Assembly (NCBI GenBank): GCA_020634135.1
Contig: JACKCG010000001.1
Span: 372,001 to 436,000 of the forward strand
Origin: Anaerolineaceae bacterium
GTDB taxonomy: Bacteria > Chloroflexota > Anaerolineae > Aggregatilineales > Phototrophicaceae
Length of the DNA stretch: 64,000 nt
Direction of reading: 5' to 3'
The stretch's first letter is position 1; every line of letters starts with the position of its first letter. This document shows, piece by piece, positions 34,714 through 44,003 of the stretch. The notes beneath the pieces were generated by a model that saw only the letters and a program-made list of their open reading frames with translations, was not told the origin of the DNA and did not search any database. The position numbers and the translations under genes were made by a program.

Positions 34714-37137
34714 CTATACCGGTTCGGAGTTCAACTCCGGCAGTTCGTTGATACGGTACGTGTGTCCACAGTTTGTACACTGCGCCATATGTTTGTTGTT
34801 TTCTACCAGCAGCCCACCGCAGTTTGGGCAGGGCTGAGGTAGCGGGCGCTTCCAACTGGTATAGTCGCATTCCGGGTAACGGGTGCAGCCGTAGAAGGTG
34901 CGCCCTTTGCGTGTCTTGCGGATCACCAGCTCGCCGCCGTGAGTCTTCCCGCAGGTGGGGCAGGCGATTCCCATGCGTTCCAGCCAGGGTTCCGTATAGC
35001 GGCATTCAGGATAGTTAGAGCAGCCGATAAACTTGCCGAAGCGTCCATAGCGGATAACCAGCGGGTGGCCGGATTCTGGACAGTCACGCCCAATTGCCTC
35101 TTCTTGCTGGATCTGCGGCATATTTTCCCGGGCATTTGCCAACCGCTGCTCGAAAGGCGTATAGAATTCTTGCAGCATTGGACGCCACTCCAGATTGCCC
35201 TCAGCTACCGTATCCAACTCATCTTCCATCCGGGCGGTGAACTGGTAATCAAGGACATCCGGGAAATACTGTACCAGCAGGTCATTCACGATTTTGCCAG
35301 TTTCCGTGGGAAACAGACGCTTATCCTGCTTCTCAATGTACTCACGGTCTTGAATAGTTGCTACCGTTGGTGCATAGGTGCTGGGGCGTCCAATGCCATA
35401 TTCTTCCAGGGTGCGCACCAGGCTGGCCTCTGTGTAGCGCGGCGGTGGCTGAGTGAAGTGTTGTTCCGGTAGCAGTTTGAGCAAATCCAGCATTTCTCCC
35501 GACGCCAGTTCTGGCAGGATACGGCCTTCGTCTTCGTCTACAGTGGCATCTTCGTCTCGGCTGTCCTCATATAGCGCCAGAAATCCGGGGAATTTGATCG
35601 TGCTGCCGGATACGCGGAAGGTATATGGCATCTCGTTCGCACCCGGTCCAGCAGCAATGTCTACCCTCAGGGTATTGTATACGGCGTTCGCCATCTGGCT
35701 GGCGACAAAACGCTGCCAGATCAGCGTGTAGAGTTTCATCTGTTGTGCGTTCAGATGTCCGGCGAGTTTTTGTGGTTCACGCAGAACGCTGGTGGGGCGT
35801 ATCGCTTCGTGCGCTTCCTGTGCCCCTTTGGTACGGGTTGCGTAACGCGGGGGGCGTGCCGGGTGGTACTTTTCACCAAACCGCTGGTGAATAAACTCGC
35901 GGGCTTCGGCCTGTGCCTGCTTCGCAACCTGCGTGCTGTCGGTACGCATGTAGGTAATTAACCCGACCGGGCCGCCGTTCCCCGTGTCAATTCCTTCGTA
36001 GAGCTGTTGGGCGAGCGTCATCGTGCGGCTGGCGCTGAATCCCAGGCGGCGCGATGCTTCCTGCTGGAGCGTGCTGGTCGTGAACGGCGCGGACGGCTTG
36101 CGCTGACGGGTGCCGTGTTTGACATTGGAGACTGTATAGCGGCTCTTTTTCAGGATTTCCAGGTGTGGATGGAGTTCGCTCTCCGCGCCAAAGGCCACAT
36201 CCGTGTCGCCAATTTTGACCAGGCGGGCGATAAATGGCCGGTTATTATCCTTGTTATTGGCCGCGTGCTTCTTGAGACTGGCGTCCAGTGTCCAGTATTC
36301 TTCCGGCGTAAAGGCTTGGATTTCGCGTTCCCGGTCAACGATCAGGCGCACGGCAATACTCTGCACCCGCCCGGCGGAAAGCTGGTTGCGTACCTTCTGC
36401 CACAGGAGTTCGGTGATGTTGTAGCCCACCAAACGATCAAGGATACGGCGTGCTTGCTGAGCATTGACGAGATTCATGTCAATGCTGCGCGGGTGGCCGA
36501 AGGCCTCCGCTACCGCCGGTTCGGTGATTTCATGGAAAACGACCCGTTTGACCCGGCTCTCGTCCATATCCGTCGCCGCGATCAAGTGCCAGGCAATGGC
36601 CTCGCCTTCACGATCCGGGTCAGTTGCCAGGTAAATTTCGCTGGCGCGGTCTGCCAGGCTTTTGAGTTCTTTAGTGACATCGCGTTTGTCATTGGGGACA
36701 CGATACTTCGGCTCGAAATTATTGTCCACATCTACCGAAAGCTGTGTTACCAGCAAGTCCCGCACATGGCCTTTCGACGCGCGTACAGTATAGCCGCGCC
36801 CCAGGAAATTGCCGACACTGCGCGCTTTGGCCGGCGATTCGACGATCACCAGTTTGCCGCCGCCCCGGCGGGAAGACGCTTTCTTCTCGGCCTGTTTACG
36901 GGCGGGCTTTGCTTTCGCTTTGCTTTTTGCCGGTTTCTTTTTGCGTTGGGGCGTGACCTCAGGTTTTGGCAGTCCCTCATGTGCTTCGGTTGCGCCCATA
37001 CGGAAAAGCGTCGTTCCGCATTCCGGGCAGCTGCCGCGTGTACCGGGTGTGCCAGTCTGGGTATAGACTGCTTGCGGACTGATGATGTCTCGCTTGGTTT
37101 TGCATTTGACACAATATGCCTGATATTGGTTACTCAT
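34714..37137 (-). CDS. topA: DNA topoisomerase I with N-terminal zinc-ribbon extension
   Basis: A type IA topoisomerase of 807 residues. Residues 1-48 form a four-Cys ribbon (YCVKCKTKRD and CPECGTTLFRMG), matching the DUF5679 pattern, then a Lys/Ala-rich linker (about 62-92). TOPRIM follows: VIVESPAKA with Glu100 and ATDPDREGEA with Asp173, Asp175 and Glu178. The nucleophile is Tyr396 in GLITYMRTDST. C-terminal zinc modules are GCSNYPEC, CPTCGKTHGG/GCTRYPEC and CPNCGG/CTNCGH. The start at 37137 is preferred over 37164 because GAAGGGACGGGA lies directly upstream. Confidence 0.95.
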   Translation of the reverse strand: MSNQYQAYCVKCKTKRDIISPQAVYTQTGTPGTRGSCPECGTTLFRMGATEAHEGLPKPEVTPQRKKKPAKSKAKAKPARKQAEKKASSRRGGGKLVIVESPAKARSVGNFLGRGYTVRASKGHVRDLLVTQLSVDVDNNFEPKYRVPNDKRDVTKELKSLADRASEIYLATDPDREGEAIAWHLIAATDMDESRVKRVVFHEITEPAVAEAFGHPRSIDMNLVNAQQARRILDRLVGYNITELLWQKVRNQLSAGRVQSIAVRLIVDREREIQAFTPEEYWTLDASLKKHAANNKDNNRPFIARLVKIGDTDVAFGAESELHPHLEILKKSRYTVSNVKHGTRQRKPSAPFTTSTLQQEASRRLGFSASRTMTLAQQLYEGIDTGNGGPVGLITYMRTDSTQVAKQAQAEAREFIHQRFGEKYHPARPPRYATRTKGAQEAHEAIRPTSVLREPQKLAGHLNAQQMKLYTLIWQRFVASQMANAVYNTLRVDIAAGPGANEMPYTFRVSGSTIKFPGFLALYEDSRDEDATVDEDEGRILPELASGEMLDLLKLLPEQHFTQPPPRYTEASLVRTLEEYGIGRPSTYAPTVATIQDREYIEKQDKRLFPTETGKIVNDLLVQYFPDVLDYQFTARMEDELDTVAEGNLEWRPMLQEFYTPFEQRLANARENMPQIQQEEAIGRDCPESGHPLVIRYGRFGKFIGCSNYPECRYTEPWLERMGIACPTCGKTHGGELVIRKTRKGRTFYGCTRYPECDYTSWKRPLPQPCPNCGGLLVENNKHMAQCTNCGHTYRINELPELNSEPV

Positions 37138-37339
37138 TCCCGTCCCTTCATCATCAGCCGTCAAGCTGTATATCCGAGAGCACGTTCTCTAAGGATTCTC
37201 GATGCGCTGTTTGACCCTCATCTTCACCCTTCATGTCAAATCATAAGGAAGAAGATTCGCCTGAGGATGAGGGCTTCGTTAAGTTTTCTCCCAATTGGGT
37301 CGTGGAGAAATCCATAACGATTCGCCATCTTATATCCAT

Positions 37340-38422
37340 CTAGAGATACTTATAGTTCTTAGTGGTCAACAGGTAATTGACGACTTCTTTTACGTTTTCT
37401 GCTCGATTTTTATTACATATCAACAGAGCGTCGGGTGTCTCAACTACAATAATGTCTTCTACGCCGATTGTAACTGTGAGCTTGTCACTATAAACCAGCG
37501 TGTTTTTTGTGTCCAGAATCACTTTTTCAGGCTGGCTGCCTTTGAAACAGTTGCCAAACTTGTCCAGCTTGAGGACATCAAAGAGCGCAACCCAACTACC
37601 GACATCATTCCAGCCAATGTCAATCGGTATGACCGCGATCTTGTCGGCATCTTCCATCACGGCATAGTCCAGGGAAATATCTTTGATCTTCGCCCAGATT
37701 TCATTCAACTTCGTTTCGTACTCTGGTGTATCCAGCGTGCTGACCAGTTCGGTTAGCTGCGCAAACATCTCCGGTTGTTGTCGCTCGAATTCGTTCATGG
37801 CGCGTGATACTTGCCAGATGAACATTCCCGAATTCCAGGAGAATTCGCCCGAAGCGACGAAAGCCGTTGCTGTCACCGGATCGGGTTTTTCGGTGAAGCC
37901 GCGTGAGTGATAGCAGTCAAAGCCGTTAATATTTGCGAGTGTTTCCCCTTGTCGAATGTAGCCGAAACCTGTGGCAGGGTAGGAGGGGGAGATTCCCAGC
38001 GTGGCAATATACCCTTGCTGTGCGAGGTCATGAGCGGCCTTCAATACCTCGCGGAAAACATCCTGCTTGGCAATGTGGTGATCGGAAGTCATAATCGCAA
38101 TAATGGCATCCGGGTCACGCTTCTGGATAATCGCAGCGCCTAGCCCGGCAGCCGGGCCGCTGTTCCGCCCATATGGTTCGGTAACAAAGTTCGCCAATGG
38201 GATTTCCGGCGCATCCCGGCGCATGGCCTCTACGTATTTTCGCCCGGTAGCAACATAAATGTGATCGGCTGGGAAGAGTGGGAGCAACCGGTCTACAGTC
38301 GTGCGAAACATAGAAACGTCTTCAACCAGCGGGAGAAGTTGCTTGGGGGTGTCCTGACGGCTCATCGGCCACAGCCGCGTACCGCCACCGCCGGCCATAA
38401 TCAGTGCATAGTAGTGATTCAT
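37340..38422 (-). CDS. manC: Mannose-1-phosphate guanylyltransferase
   Basis: A 360-residue nucleotidyltransferase making GDP-mannose from GTP and mannose-1-phosphate. The N terminus holds AGGGGTRLWPMSRQDTPKQLL, with TEPYGRNSGPAAGLGA, SDHHIAK, GFGYIRQG, FTEKPD, SWNSGMFIW and GWNDVGSW as further family motifs. The length matches the single-domain form without the isomerase domain. It supplies GDP-mannose that the glycosyltransferases at 11608-15124 could use. It stands alone between topA and dprA. Confidence 0.95.
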   Translation of the reverse strand: MNHYYALIMAGGGGTRLWPMSRQDTPKQLLPLVEDVSMFRTTVDRLLPLFPADHIYVATGRKYVEAMRRDAPEIPLANFVTEPYGRNSGPAAGLGAAIIQKRDPDAIIAIMTSDHHIAKQDVFREVLKAAHDLAQQGYIATLGISPSYPATGFGYIRQGETLANINGFDCYHSRGFTEKPDPVTATAFVASGEFSWNSGMFIWQVSRAMNEFERQQPEMFAQLTELVSTLDTPEYETKLNEIWAKIKDISLDYAVMEDADKIAVIPIDIGWNDVGSWVALFDVLKLDKFGNCFKGSQPEKVILDTKNTLVYSDKLTVTIGVEDIIVVETPDALLICNKNRAENVKEVVNYLLTTKNYKYL

Positions 38423-38581
38423 AAAGGGTGACTCCTTGTATTGGTACAGATATAGTGCTACTCAGCTCACACTACGTTGCGACCCTTTCATCAGAATTAC
38501 ATTTCGAATGCCTGACGCGATATGATTTTGCGGGTGAATCCAGTCCGATGATTACACAACTCGTTTTTGGTGATCGCTTCG

Positions 38582-39721
38582 TCAGTGCGATTCTGCCAGA
38601 CAGTACTGCATCGCGCCGATATTGCGCACAAGCCCCTTGAGTTCCAGGATAGTCAACGTACTGCTGACTTCTGCAACTGGCAGGCCGGACAACCGCACAA
38701 TATCATCAATATGTAATGGGTCGGCCCCCAAATACTGAGCAATCTGGGCTTCAACCGGGTTGGACGGCACAAGCCGCCGGGTGATTGTGCGCGTCTGAAC
38801 CGCATCATGGACAATTCTGAGTTCGTCCAGGATGTCATTTACATGCATGACCAACTTCGCGCCTTCCTGGATCAGCCGGTTATTGCCACCGCTCATTGGG
38901 TTAAAGATATTGCCCGGTACTGCGAACACATCGCGCCCCTGGTCAGCAGCAATGGAAGCGGTAATCAGTGCCCCACTGGTTTCCGGCGCTTCAACAACCA
39001 GCACACCCAGCGCCATGCCACTAATCACCCGGTTACGCCGGGGGAAGTTGCGAGCTTCTGGCGGAGTGCCCAGCGGAAACTCGCTGATGAGCGCTCCCTG
39101 GCTGGCAATTTCCTGGGCAAAGCGTTCATGGTCGCGAGGGTAAACCCGGTCAATTCCGCTGCCCATCACGGCCAACGTGCGTCCGCCACCATCCAGTGCG
39201 CCCCTGTGAGCGGCGCTATCTATGCCGTGCGCCAGCCCACTAATGACTGTGATATTGTGGGCGGCAAGTTGTTTGGCTAGATAGTGTGCGGCGTCCCGGC
39301 CATAGGGTGTGGCCTTGCGCGTCCCGACAATGCTAAGCGCCTGATCGTCGGCAGGGGAAAGCGTCCCACGCACATACAACACCATCGGCGCATCAGATTG
39401 TTCTTTCAGCAGCGCCGGGTAGTCATCATCGGCCAGCGTGAGTAACCGCGCCCCCGCTTTGTGAATGCGCTCCAATTCCATATCCAAATCCAACCGGGTA
39501 CGTCCCGACTGTAGATTGGAGATGGCTTGCTTTTCCAGCCCAGCCTGCACAAGCTGCGATTCACTGGCGTGCCAGGCATCCGGCAAGCTGTCAAAATAAT
39601 TCAGTAATGCGGCTAAACGCTTGGGGCCGATTTCGGGTATGAGGCTGAAACCCAGCCAGTATTTTATGTTGCTCAAACTGCCTCGGCGCTGTGCACGGGC
39701 TGAATGGTACTCAAACAGCAT
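38582..39721 (-). CDS. dprA: DNA processing protein DprA/Smf
   Basis: A 379-residue protein that loads RecA on incoming single-stranded DNA in transformation. An N-terminal helical domain is followed by the Rossmann core: SIVGTRKATPYGRDAA, VISGLAHGIDSAAHRGAL, GSGIDRVYPRDH and ISEFPLGTPPEARNFPRRNRVISG. The C-terminal 65 residues form a winged helix (DPLHIDDIVRLSGLPVAEVSSTLTILELKGLV). ATG 39721 has no clear ribosome site. It follows rimM by 33 nt, in the place where trmD-rplS often stand. Confidence 0.95.
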   Translation of the reverse strand: MLFEYHSARAQRRGSLSNIKYWLGFSLIPEIGPKRLAALLNYFDSLPDAWHASESQLVQAGLEKQAISNLQSGRTRLDLDMELERIHKAGARLLTLADDDYPALLKEQSDAPMVLYVRGTLSPADDQALSIVGTRKATPYGRDAAHYLAKQLAAHNITVISGLAHGIDSAAHRGALDGGGRTLAVMGSGIDRVYPRDHERFAQEIASQGALISEFPLGTPPEARNFPRRNRVISGMALGVLVVEAPETSGALITASIAADQGRDVFAVPGNIFNPMSGGNNRLIQEGAKLVMHVNDILDELRIVHDAVQTRTITRRLVPSNPVEAQIAQYLGADPLHIDDIVRLSGLPVAEVSSTLTILELKGLVRNIGAMQYCLAESH

Positions 39722-39754
39722 AGCAAGCGTTTATTCTGCTTGTCAAGCGGAAAG

Positions 39755-40318
39755 TCACGCGCCGGGGAGCAAACCATCCAACAAGTGAACAAGAACATAT
39801 CCGCCTGCAATATCAACCTTGAGGACGGTTTCCGGGATAACCGGGATGAGGATTTCACCGTATTGTGGGCTGTGGATGACATAAACATCGTTCGCACCGG
39901 TTTCCAGTACTTCACTGATGATTCCGAGCGTCTGTCCGTCTTCGGTGCGTACTTTGAGGCCGTGGAGCTGATACAGGTAGTATTCACCTTCTTCCAGGGG
40001 AATGGCATCTTCTATTGAGACCATAACAAAAAGTCCCCGCAGCCTCTCGGCCTGGTCACGGTCATTGATTCCATCCACTGTTAGGAGCATGTAGCCCTGA
40101 TGGGGGCGGGCATGGGTAATCTGATAACGGCCAATGCCCGCGTCATCCGGCCCAGTGCCGATGAATACAGTTTCCAGTTGGGGGATACGTTCTGGGAAGT
40201 CGGTGAGTACCCGCATACGGAGTTCGCCGCGAATCCCATGCGGGCGCAGCACCTCACCGATTAACAGATACCGGGGGGAGTCTTCCCCCCGGTTTTGCTG
40301 AGAAGCTGGTTCTGGCAT
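39755..40318 (-). CDS. rimM: 16S rRNA processing protein RimM
   Basis: A 187-residue two-domain ribosome maturation factor for the 30S head. The N domain starts YLLIGEVLRPHGIRGELRMRVLTDFPERI, and the C-terminal PRC-barrel holds EEGEYYLYQLHGLKVRTEDGQ and VIHSPQYGEILIPVIPE. It lies 4 nt after khpA in the ffh-rpsP-khpA-rimM set, a common bacterial ribosome operon. Confidence 0.95.
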   Translation of the reverse strand: MPEPASQQNRGEDSPRYLLIGEVLRPHGIRGELRMRVLTDFPERIPQLETVFIGTGPDDAGIGRYQITHARPHQGYMLLTVDGINDRDQAERLRGLFVMVSIEDAIPLEEGEYYLYQLHGLKVRTEDGQTLGIISEVLETGANDVYVIHSPQYGEILIPVIPETVLKVDIAGGYVLVHLLDGLLPGA

Positions 40319-40322
40319 GGGG

Positions 40323-40559
40323 TTATATGATCTTCAATACAACGCGGTCATCGCGGTTGCTCGGCGTGGCCCGGAGTAAGGAACGGATCGCGTTTGCGAC
40401 GCGCCCGCTTTTCCCGATAACCCGCCCGGCGTCTTCCGGCGCGACGTGCAGTTCAAGAATGACCGTGCCGCCCTGGTGGCGCCGCTTCACGTGCACCTGA
40501 GACGGATCATCTACCAGGCTCTTGGCGATATACTCAACCAGATCTTCTAACGCAGACAT
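40323..40559 (-). CDS. khpA: KH-domain RNA-binding protein KhpA
   Basis: A 78-residue single KH domain with VIGKSGRVANAIRSLLRA at its GxxG loop (GKSG). KhpA with KhpB binds RNA and affects cell size and division in Gram-positive bacteria. The gene sits between rpsP and rimM, 3 nt from rpsP, its usual place. Confidence 0.95.
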   Translation of the reverse strand: MSALEDLVEYIAKSLVDDPSQVHVKRRHQGGTVILELHVAPEDAGRVIGKSGRVANAIRSLLRATPSNRDDRVVLKII

Positions 40560-40562
40560 GGC

Positions 40563-40976
40563 CTATTCTTCTTTTGCGGCCAACGCTGCCGCTTCACGGG
40601 CTTTCTTACGGGACTGGCCGGGGCCCGGTGATGGGTAGCGTGTCTTGGGGCTGACCGGTTCAGCAGCGGCGATGGCGGCTTCGGCTTCAGCAACCAGGGT
40701 TTCCATGGCCTCGCCCTTCATCAGTCGCTCATAACGTTCCCAGGTGCCAGTACGTTTCAGCAGGCGCAGCACACCATCACTGGGCTGTGCGCCGACACTG
40801 AGCCAGTACAGCGCCCGGTCTTCTTTCACAACGTCGGTGGAAGGGCGGGTGCGCGGATTGTGGTGGCCGATGATTTCAATGAAACGGCCATCGCGGGCAG
40901 TCCGCTGGTCAGCGACTACGATACGATAGCTGGGCTGTTTCTTCAAGCCCACTCGACGCAAACGAATACGAACCAT
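40563..40976 (-). CDS. rpsP: Ribosomal protein bS16
   Basis: The N terminus MVRIRLRRVGLKKQPSYRIV is that of bS16, followed by ADQRTARDGRFIEIIGHHNPRT. The 137-residue protein is longer than the usual 80-90 residues owing to a C-terminal Ala/Pro/Lys tail. The start at 40976 is supported by AGGAG 9 nt upstream; an open frame to 41015 adds 13 unlikely residues. Confidence 0.96.
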   Translation of the reverse strand: MVRIRLRRVGLKKQPSYRIVVADQRTARDGRFIEIIGHHNPRTRPSTDVVKEDRALYWLSVGAQPSDGVLRLLKRTGTWERYERLMKGEAMETLVAEAEAAIAAAEPVSPKTRYPSPGPGQSRKKAREAAALAAKEE

Positions 40977-41083
40977 GATTGTAAATCTCCTAAATTTCGC
41001 GCTCTCAAGCGTCATTTATTGACGGAGAGCCACTGGCGAATAAACGTGACTGCTGCCAGTAACGGTAGGGGATATTGCGTTCC

Positions 41084-42409
41084 CTAGCGCATCATACCGG
41101 GTATGCGGGGCATCCGCCCTTTGCGGAGCTGGCCCATCAGTTTTTGCATGTCACGGAACTGCTTAAGCACGTCGTTGACATCGCGCACCTCAACTCCGCT
41201 GCCCCTGGCGATACGCTGGCGGCGGCTGGCGTTGAGGATTTTCGGGTTATTACGTTCGGTTGCGGTCATTGAGTTAATGATCGCCTCCACCCGCTTGAGG
41301 CGTTTTTCAACATCCTCTTCATCAATGTCATTCTTAAAGCGATTCATACCGGGGATCATGCCCAGCATCTGGGTAAATGACCCCATCTTACGGATTTTCT
41401 GAAGCTGTTCCAGGAAGTCTTGCAGTGTAAACTGATTTTCCATCAGTTTCTTTTGCAACTTGAGGGCTTCCTGCTCGTCATATGCGGCTTCAGCCTTTTC
41501 AATCAGCGTGAGAACATCGCCCATTCCCAGAATGCGGGAGGCCAGACGATCGGGGTGAAATACCTCAAATCCGTCCAGTTTTTCCGCCGTTCCAAGGAAC
41601 TTGATCGGCACACCGGTGACTTCGCGCATCGAAATCGCCGCGCCGCCGCGTGCATCACCATCAATCTTGGTGAGGATTAACCCGGTGATACCGACGCGCT
41701 GGTTAAACCCTTCGGCGATGTGCACTGCTTCCTGGCCGGTCATCGAGTCCGCTACCAGCAGAATTTCTGCTGGGTTCGTGCGGCGCTTGATTTCCTCTAG
41801 CTCGCTCATCAGCGTGTCGTCAATTTGCAACCGCCCCGCCGTATCCAGAATAGCGACTGCCGCGCCCCCGTCTTTGGCCGCTTTCAGCCCGTTGGCGCAA
41901 ATATCCGCCGGGCGAGACCGCGTGCCTTCCTCATGGTATGGCACGTTGATCTGCTTGGCGAGTGTCACCAGCTGGTCAACCGCCGCTGGCCGGTAGGTAT
42001 CCGCTGCGATCAGGAATGGTTGGCGGCCTTCTTTTCGCAGGTGGACGGCCAGCTTGGCGGCAGTGGTGGTTTTACCGGACCCTTGCAGCCCGACGAGCAT
42101 AATCACATGCGGTTTGGTACTGCCGGAAAAGCTCAACCGCCCCGGGTCGCCCAGGGTTTCGATCAGTTCCTCGTGAACAATTTTGACGACCTGCTGACCG
42201 GGTTTCAGGCTCTTGGTGACTTCCGCACCAATCGCTCGTTCTTTCACCCGTTTGACGAAATTTTTGACAACCGGCAAAGCGACATCGGCTTCAAGCAACG
42301 CCAGACGCACCTCACGCATGGCTGTGTCAACGTCATTTTCCGTCAACTTGCCAGCCCGCCCCAGGCGGTCAAATGTAGCCTGTAATCGTTCGCTCAGATT
42401 TTCAAACAT
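41084..42409 (-). CDS. ffh: Signal recognition particle protein Ffh
   Basis: A 441-residue SRP54 GTPase. N domain (about 1-85), then the G domain with GLQGSGKTTTAAKLA (P-loop), DTAGRLQIDD, TKIDGDARGG, and the Met-rich M domain (about 300-440, QMLGMIPGMNRF, GSGVEVRDVNDVLKQFRDMQKLM) that binds signal peptides and SRP RNA. It is the first gene of the SRP/ribosome operon. Confidence 0.97.
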   Translation of the reverse strand: MFENLSERLQATFDRLGRAGKLTENDVDTAMREVRLALLEADVALPVVKNFVKRVKERAIGAEVTKSLKPGQQVVKIVHEELIETLGDPGRLSFSGSTKPHVIMLVGLQGSGKTTTAAKLAVHLRKEGRQPFLIAADTYRPAAVDQLVTLAKQINVPYHEEGTRSRPADICANGLKAAKDGGAAVAILDTAGRLQIDDTLMSELEEIKRRTNPAEILLVADSMTGQEAVHIAEGFNQRVGITGLILTKIDGDARGGAAISMREVTGVPIKFLGTAEKLDGFEVFHPDRLASRILGMGDVLTLIEKAEAAYDEQEALKLQKKLMENQFTLQDFLEQLQKIRKMGSFTQMLGMIPGMNRFKNDIDEEDVEKRLKRVEAIINSMTATERNNPKILNASRRQRIARGSGVEVRDVNDVLKQFRDMQKLMGQLRKGRMPRIPGMMR

Positions 42410-42483
42410 GCGGGTTGTTCCTCACGTAGTCTGAGCTAAAAATTGTAGATGAGGGCGTGCGCCGCGTCAAGGCGGGATACTGC

Positions 42484-42981
42484 TTACAGCTTTAATCTCC
42501 GGTAGCCGCGATTGAAGTAGATCAACGGCAGCGCTTCTGCATCCGCCTTGCGACCAGTGGCAACCACTTCGCCGACCACGATCATATTGGTCCCGCCATC
42601 ATGGACAGCATGGACTTTGCAGTCCATCCAGGCAATAGCATCCGCTAGAATCGGTGCGCCGGTTTCTGCGGTTGTGATAGCAACGTCGTGAAAACGATCT
42701 GCGTCTTCCGGCACATCGCCAATTCCGGCAAACTGGCTGGAAAGATTTGCCTGGTCTTCGCCTAACAGCGACACGGCGAAGGCACCACTCGCATCAATGA
42801 TGTCCAGTGCCTCAACGCCTTTATGCAGACAAACCAGAATCAGTGCTGGCTCAACGGATACTGACGTAAACGAACTCACGGTCAGTCCGTGCCGCCGCTC
42901 ACCATCGGCTGCGGTGACAACCGTAACTCCGGTTGCCCAGAGTCGCATGGTATGGCGCATAATTTCCGCGTCAATGGTCAT
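42484..42981 (-). CDS. Flavin reductase-like FMN-binding oxidoreductase
   Basis: A 165-residue protein of the flavin-reductase domain family (HpaC/RutF-like): RLWATGVTVVTA, TVSSFTSVSVEPALILVCLHK, FAVSLLGEDQ, and the C-terminal LIYFNRGYRRL. It binds FMN and passes electrons from NAD(P)H to flavin, often for a partner monooxygenase, none of which is visible. The start at 42981 has GAGGGG 5-6 nt upstream. A frame to 43014 is possible but unsupported. Confidence 0.9.
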   Translation of the reverse strand: MTIDAEIMRHTMRLWATGVTVVTAADGERRHGLTVSSFTSVSVEPALILVCLHKGVEALDIIDASGAFAVSLLGEDQANLSSQFAGIGDVPEDADRFHDVAITTAETGAPILADAIAWMDCKVHAVHDGGTNMIVVGEVVATGRKADAEALPLIYFNRGYRRLKL

Positions 42982-43082
42982 AGAATTCCCCTCTGATGAT
43001 TGATAAGCCGTCATTTAGTTGAGTTGTCACCATTATAGGGGCGATAGGAAAGAGTCTGTATTGTCCAATCGGCCAGAACAGA

Positions 43083-43994
43083 TTAGGTGAGTAGCAGTTC
43101 CGCCATGCGCGGCACGAAGCCCGTCAGGTCATGCAGTCCTTCGGCAAAAGCCGTCTTGGCCGCGCCGATAATCAGGGTGGGAACATCGTTTTCAGTGTGG
43201 GTACGACTGCTGACATCTTCCATGTTGCCATGATCGCTCGTGATAATAATCAGCCCCTCGTCGTCGTTCCAGGTCTCCATAGCGCCAGTCATTACCCCGT
43301 CAAACAGTTCGAGCAGGCGTACACCATCTTCCAGCGGCCCTCGGTGACCGATGATATCGGTGAACCAGTGCGGGAAGAAGGCGAACGTGTATCGGCGTGA
43401 GAGTTCCACCATTTTGCGCCCGGCTTCCTGGGGGCTATACACCGGGGTATCGGTATAGCCGAGTTCGTCACGCCACCCCTGTCCTGTCCAGTCTCCGGCC
43501 AGCGCATCCTGCTGGTAAATGGCCTTTTCATCGAAAATCGGCACACCGGCTTGGTAAGCGGCTTCCTGGTAGCTGGCTCGCAGTCGTTTGCCGCTGTTCA
43601 CCACCTCATGCCAGCGTGGGGGATAGGCTTCAAGCAGCGCGGCGGTTTTGCCTTGTGAAACCATCTGCTTGAAAAAATTATCTTTCGCCAGTAGTTCCCG
43701 AATGGGCGGATTCGGCTTAGGGCCGTAATGTTCGCCGATAAGCTGTGGTACATTCACTCCGGTCAGAATAGCGGCCTGTCCCGTGGCGCTTTGGGGCCTT
43801 CCCGGCACGCCGAGGCGCGGGTCGGTGGGAATAAACACAGCATGTGGGCTGTGCTGCTCTCCGATGCCCTTCAGCCAACGCTGCCCATTCGTCAGGGCGG
43901 TGAGTGTGGGCATGGTGGCGACGGCAAACGGGTTCACCGCCGGGTTATCTTCGCCCAGTCCGATGCCATCCAGGAAAACCATCAGGATATGCAT
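43083..43994 (-). CDS. Alkaline-phosphatase-superfamily metalloenzyme (iPGM-like)
   Basis: A 303-residue protein of the phosphoglycerate-mutase/phosphopentomutase branch. The first metal site is VFLDGIGLGEDNPAVNPF, followed by SATGQAAILTGVNV (the Ser/Thr nucleophile region), and the second metal site IITSDHGNMEDVSS with a late HTENDVPTL. It is shorter than true iPGM because the phosphotransferase cap domain is reduced. The substrate is unknown. The thioredoxin-like gene follows upstream at 9 nt, so they may share a transcript. Confidence 0.8.
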   Translation of the reverse strand: MHILMVFLDGIGLGEDNPAVNPFAVATMPTLTALTNGQRWLKGIGEQHSPHAVFIPTDPRLGVPGRPQSATGQAAILTGVNVPQLIGEHYGPKPNPPIRELLAKDNFFKQMVSQGKTAALLEAYPPRWHEVVNSGKRLRASYQEAAYQAGVPIFDEKAIYQQDALAGDWTGQGWRDELGYTDTPVYSPQEAGRKMVELSRRYTFAFFPHWFTDIIGHRGPLEDGVRLLELFDGVMTGAMETWNDDEGLIIITSDHGNMEDVSSRTHTENDVPTLIIGAAKTAFAEGLHDLTGFVPRMAELLLT

Positions 43995-44003
43995 GAAGGA
44001 TTC

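Noticed and set aside
37180..37200. Imperfect palindrome GAGAGCACGTTCTC as an SOS (LexA) box
   Set aside because: It does not match the GAAC-N4-GTTC form and no SOS gene follows it.
36007..37317. 436-residue open frame on the + strand
   Set aside because: It is antisense to topA and has no recognisable domain or ribosome site. The topA motifs on the minus strand are unambiguous.
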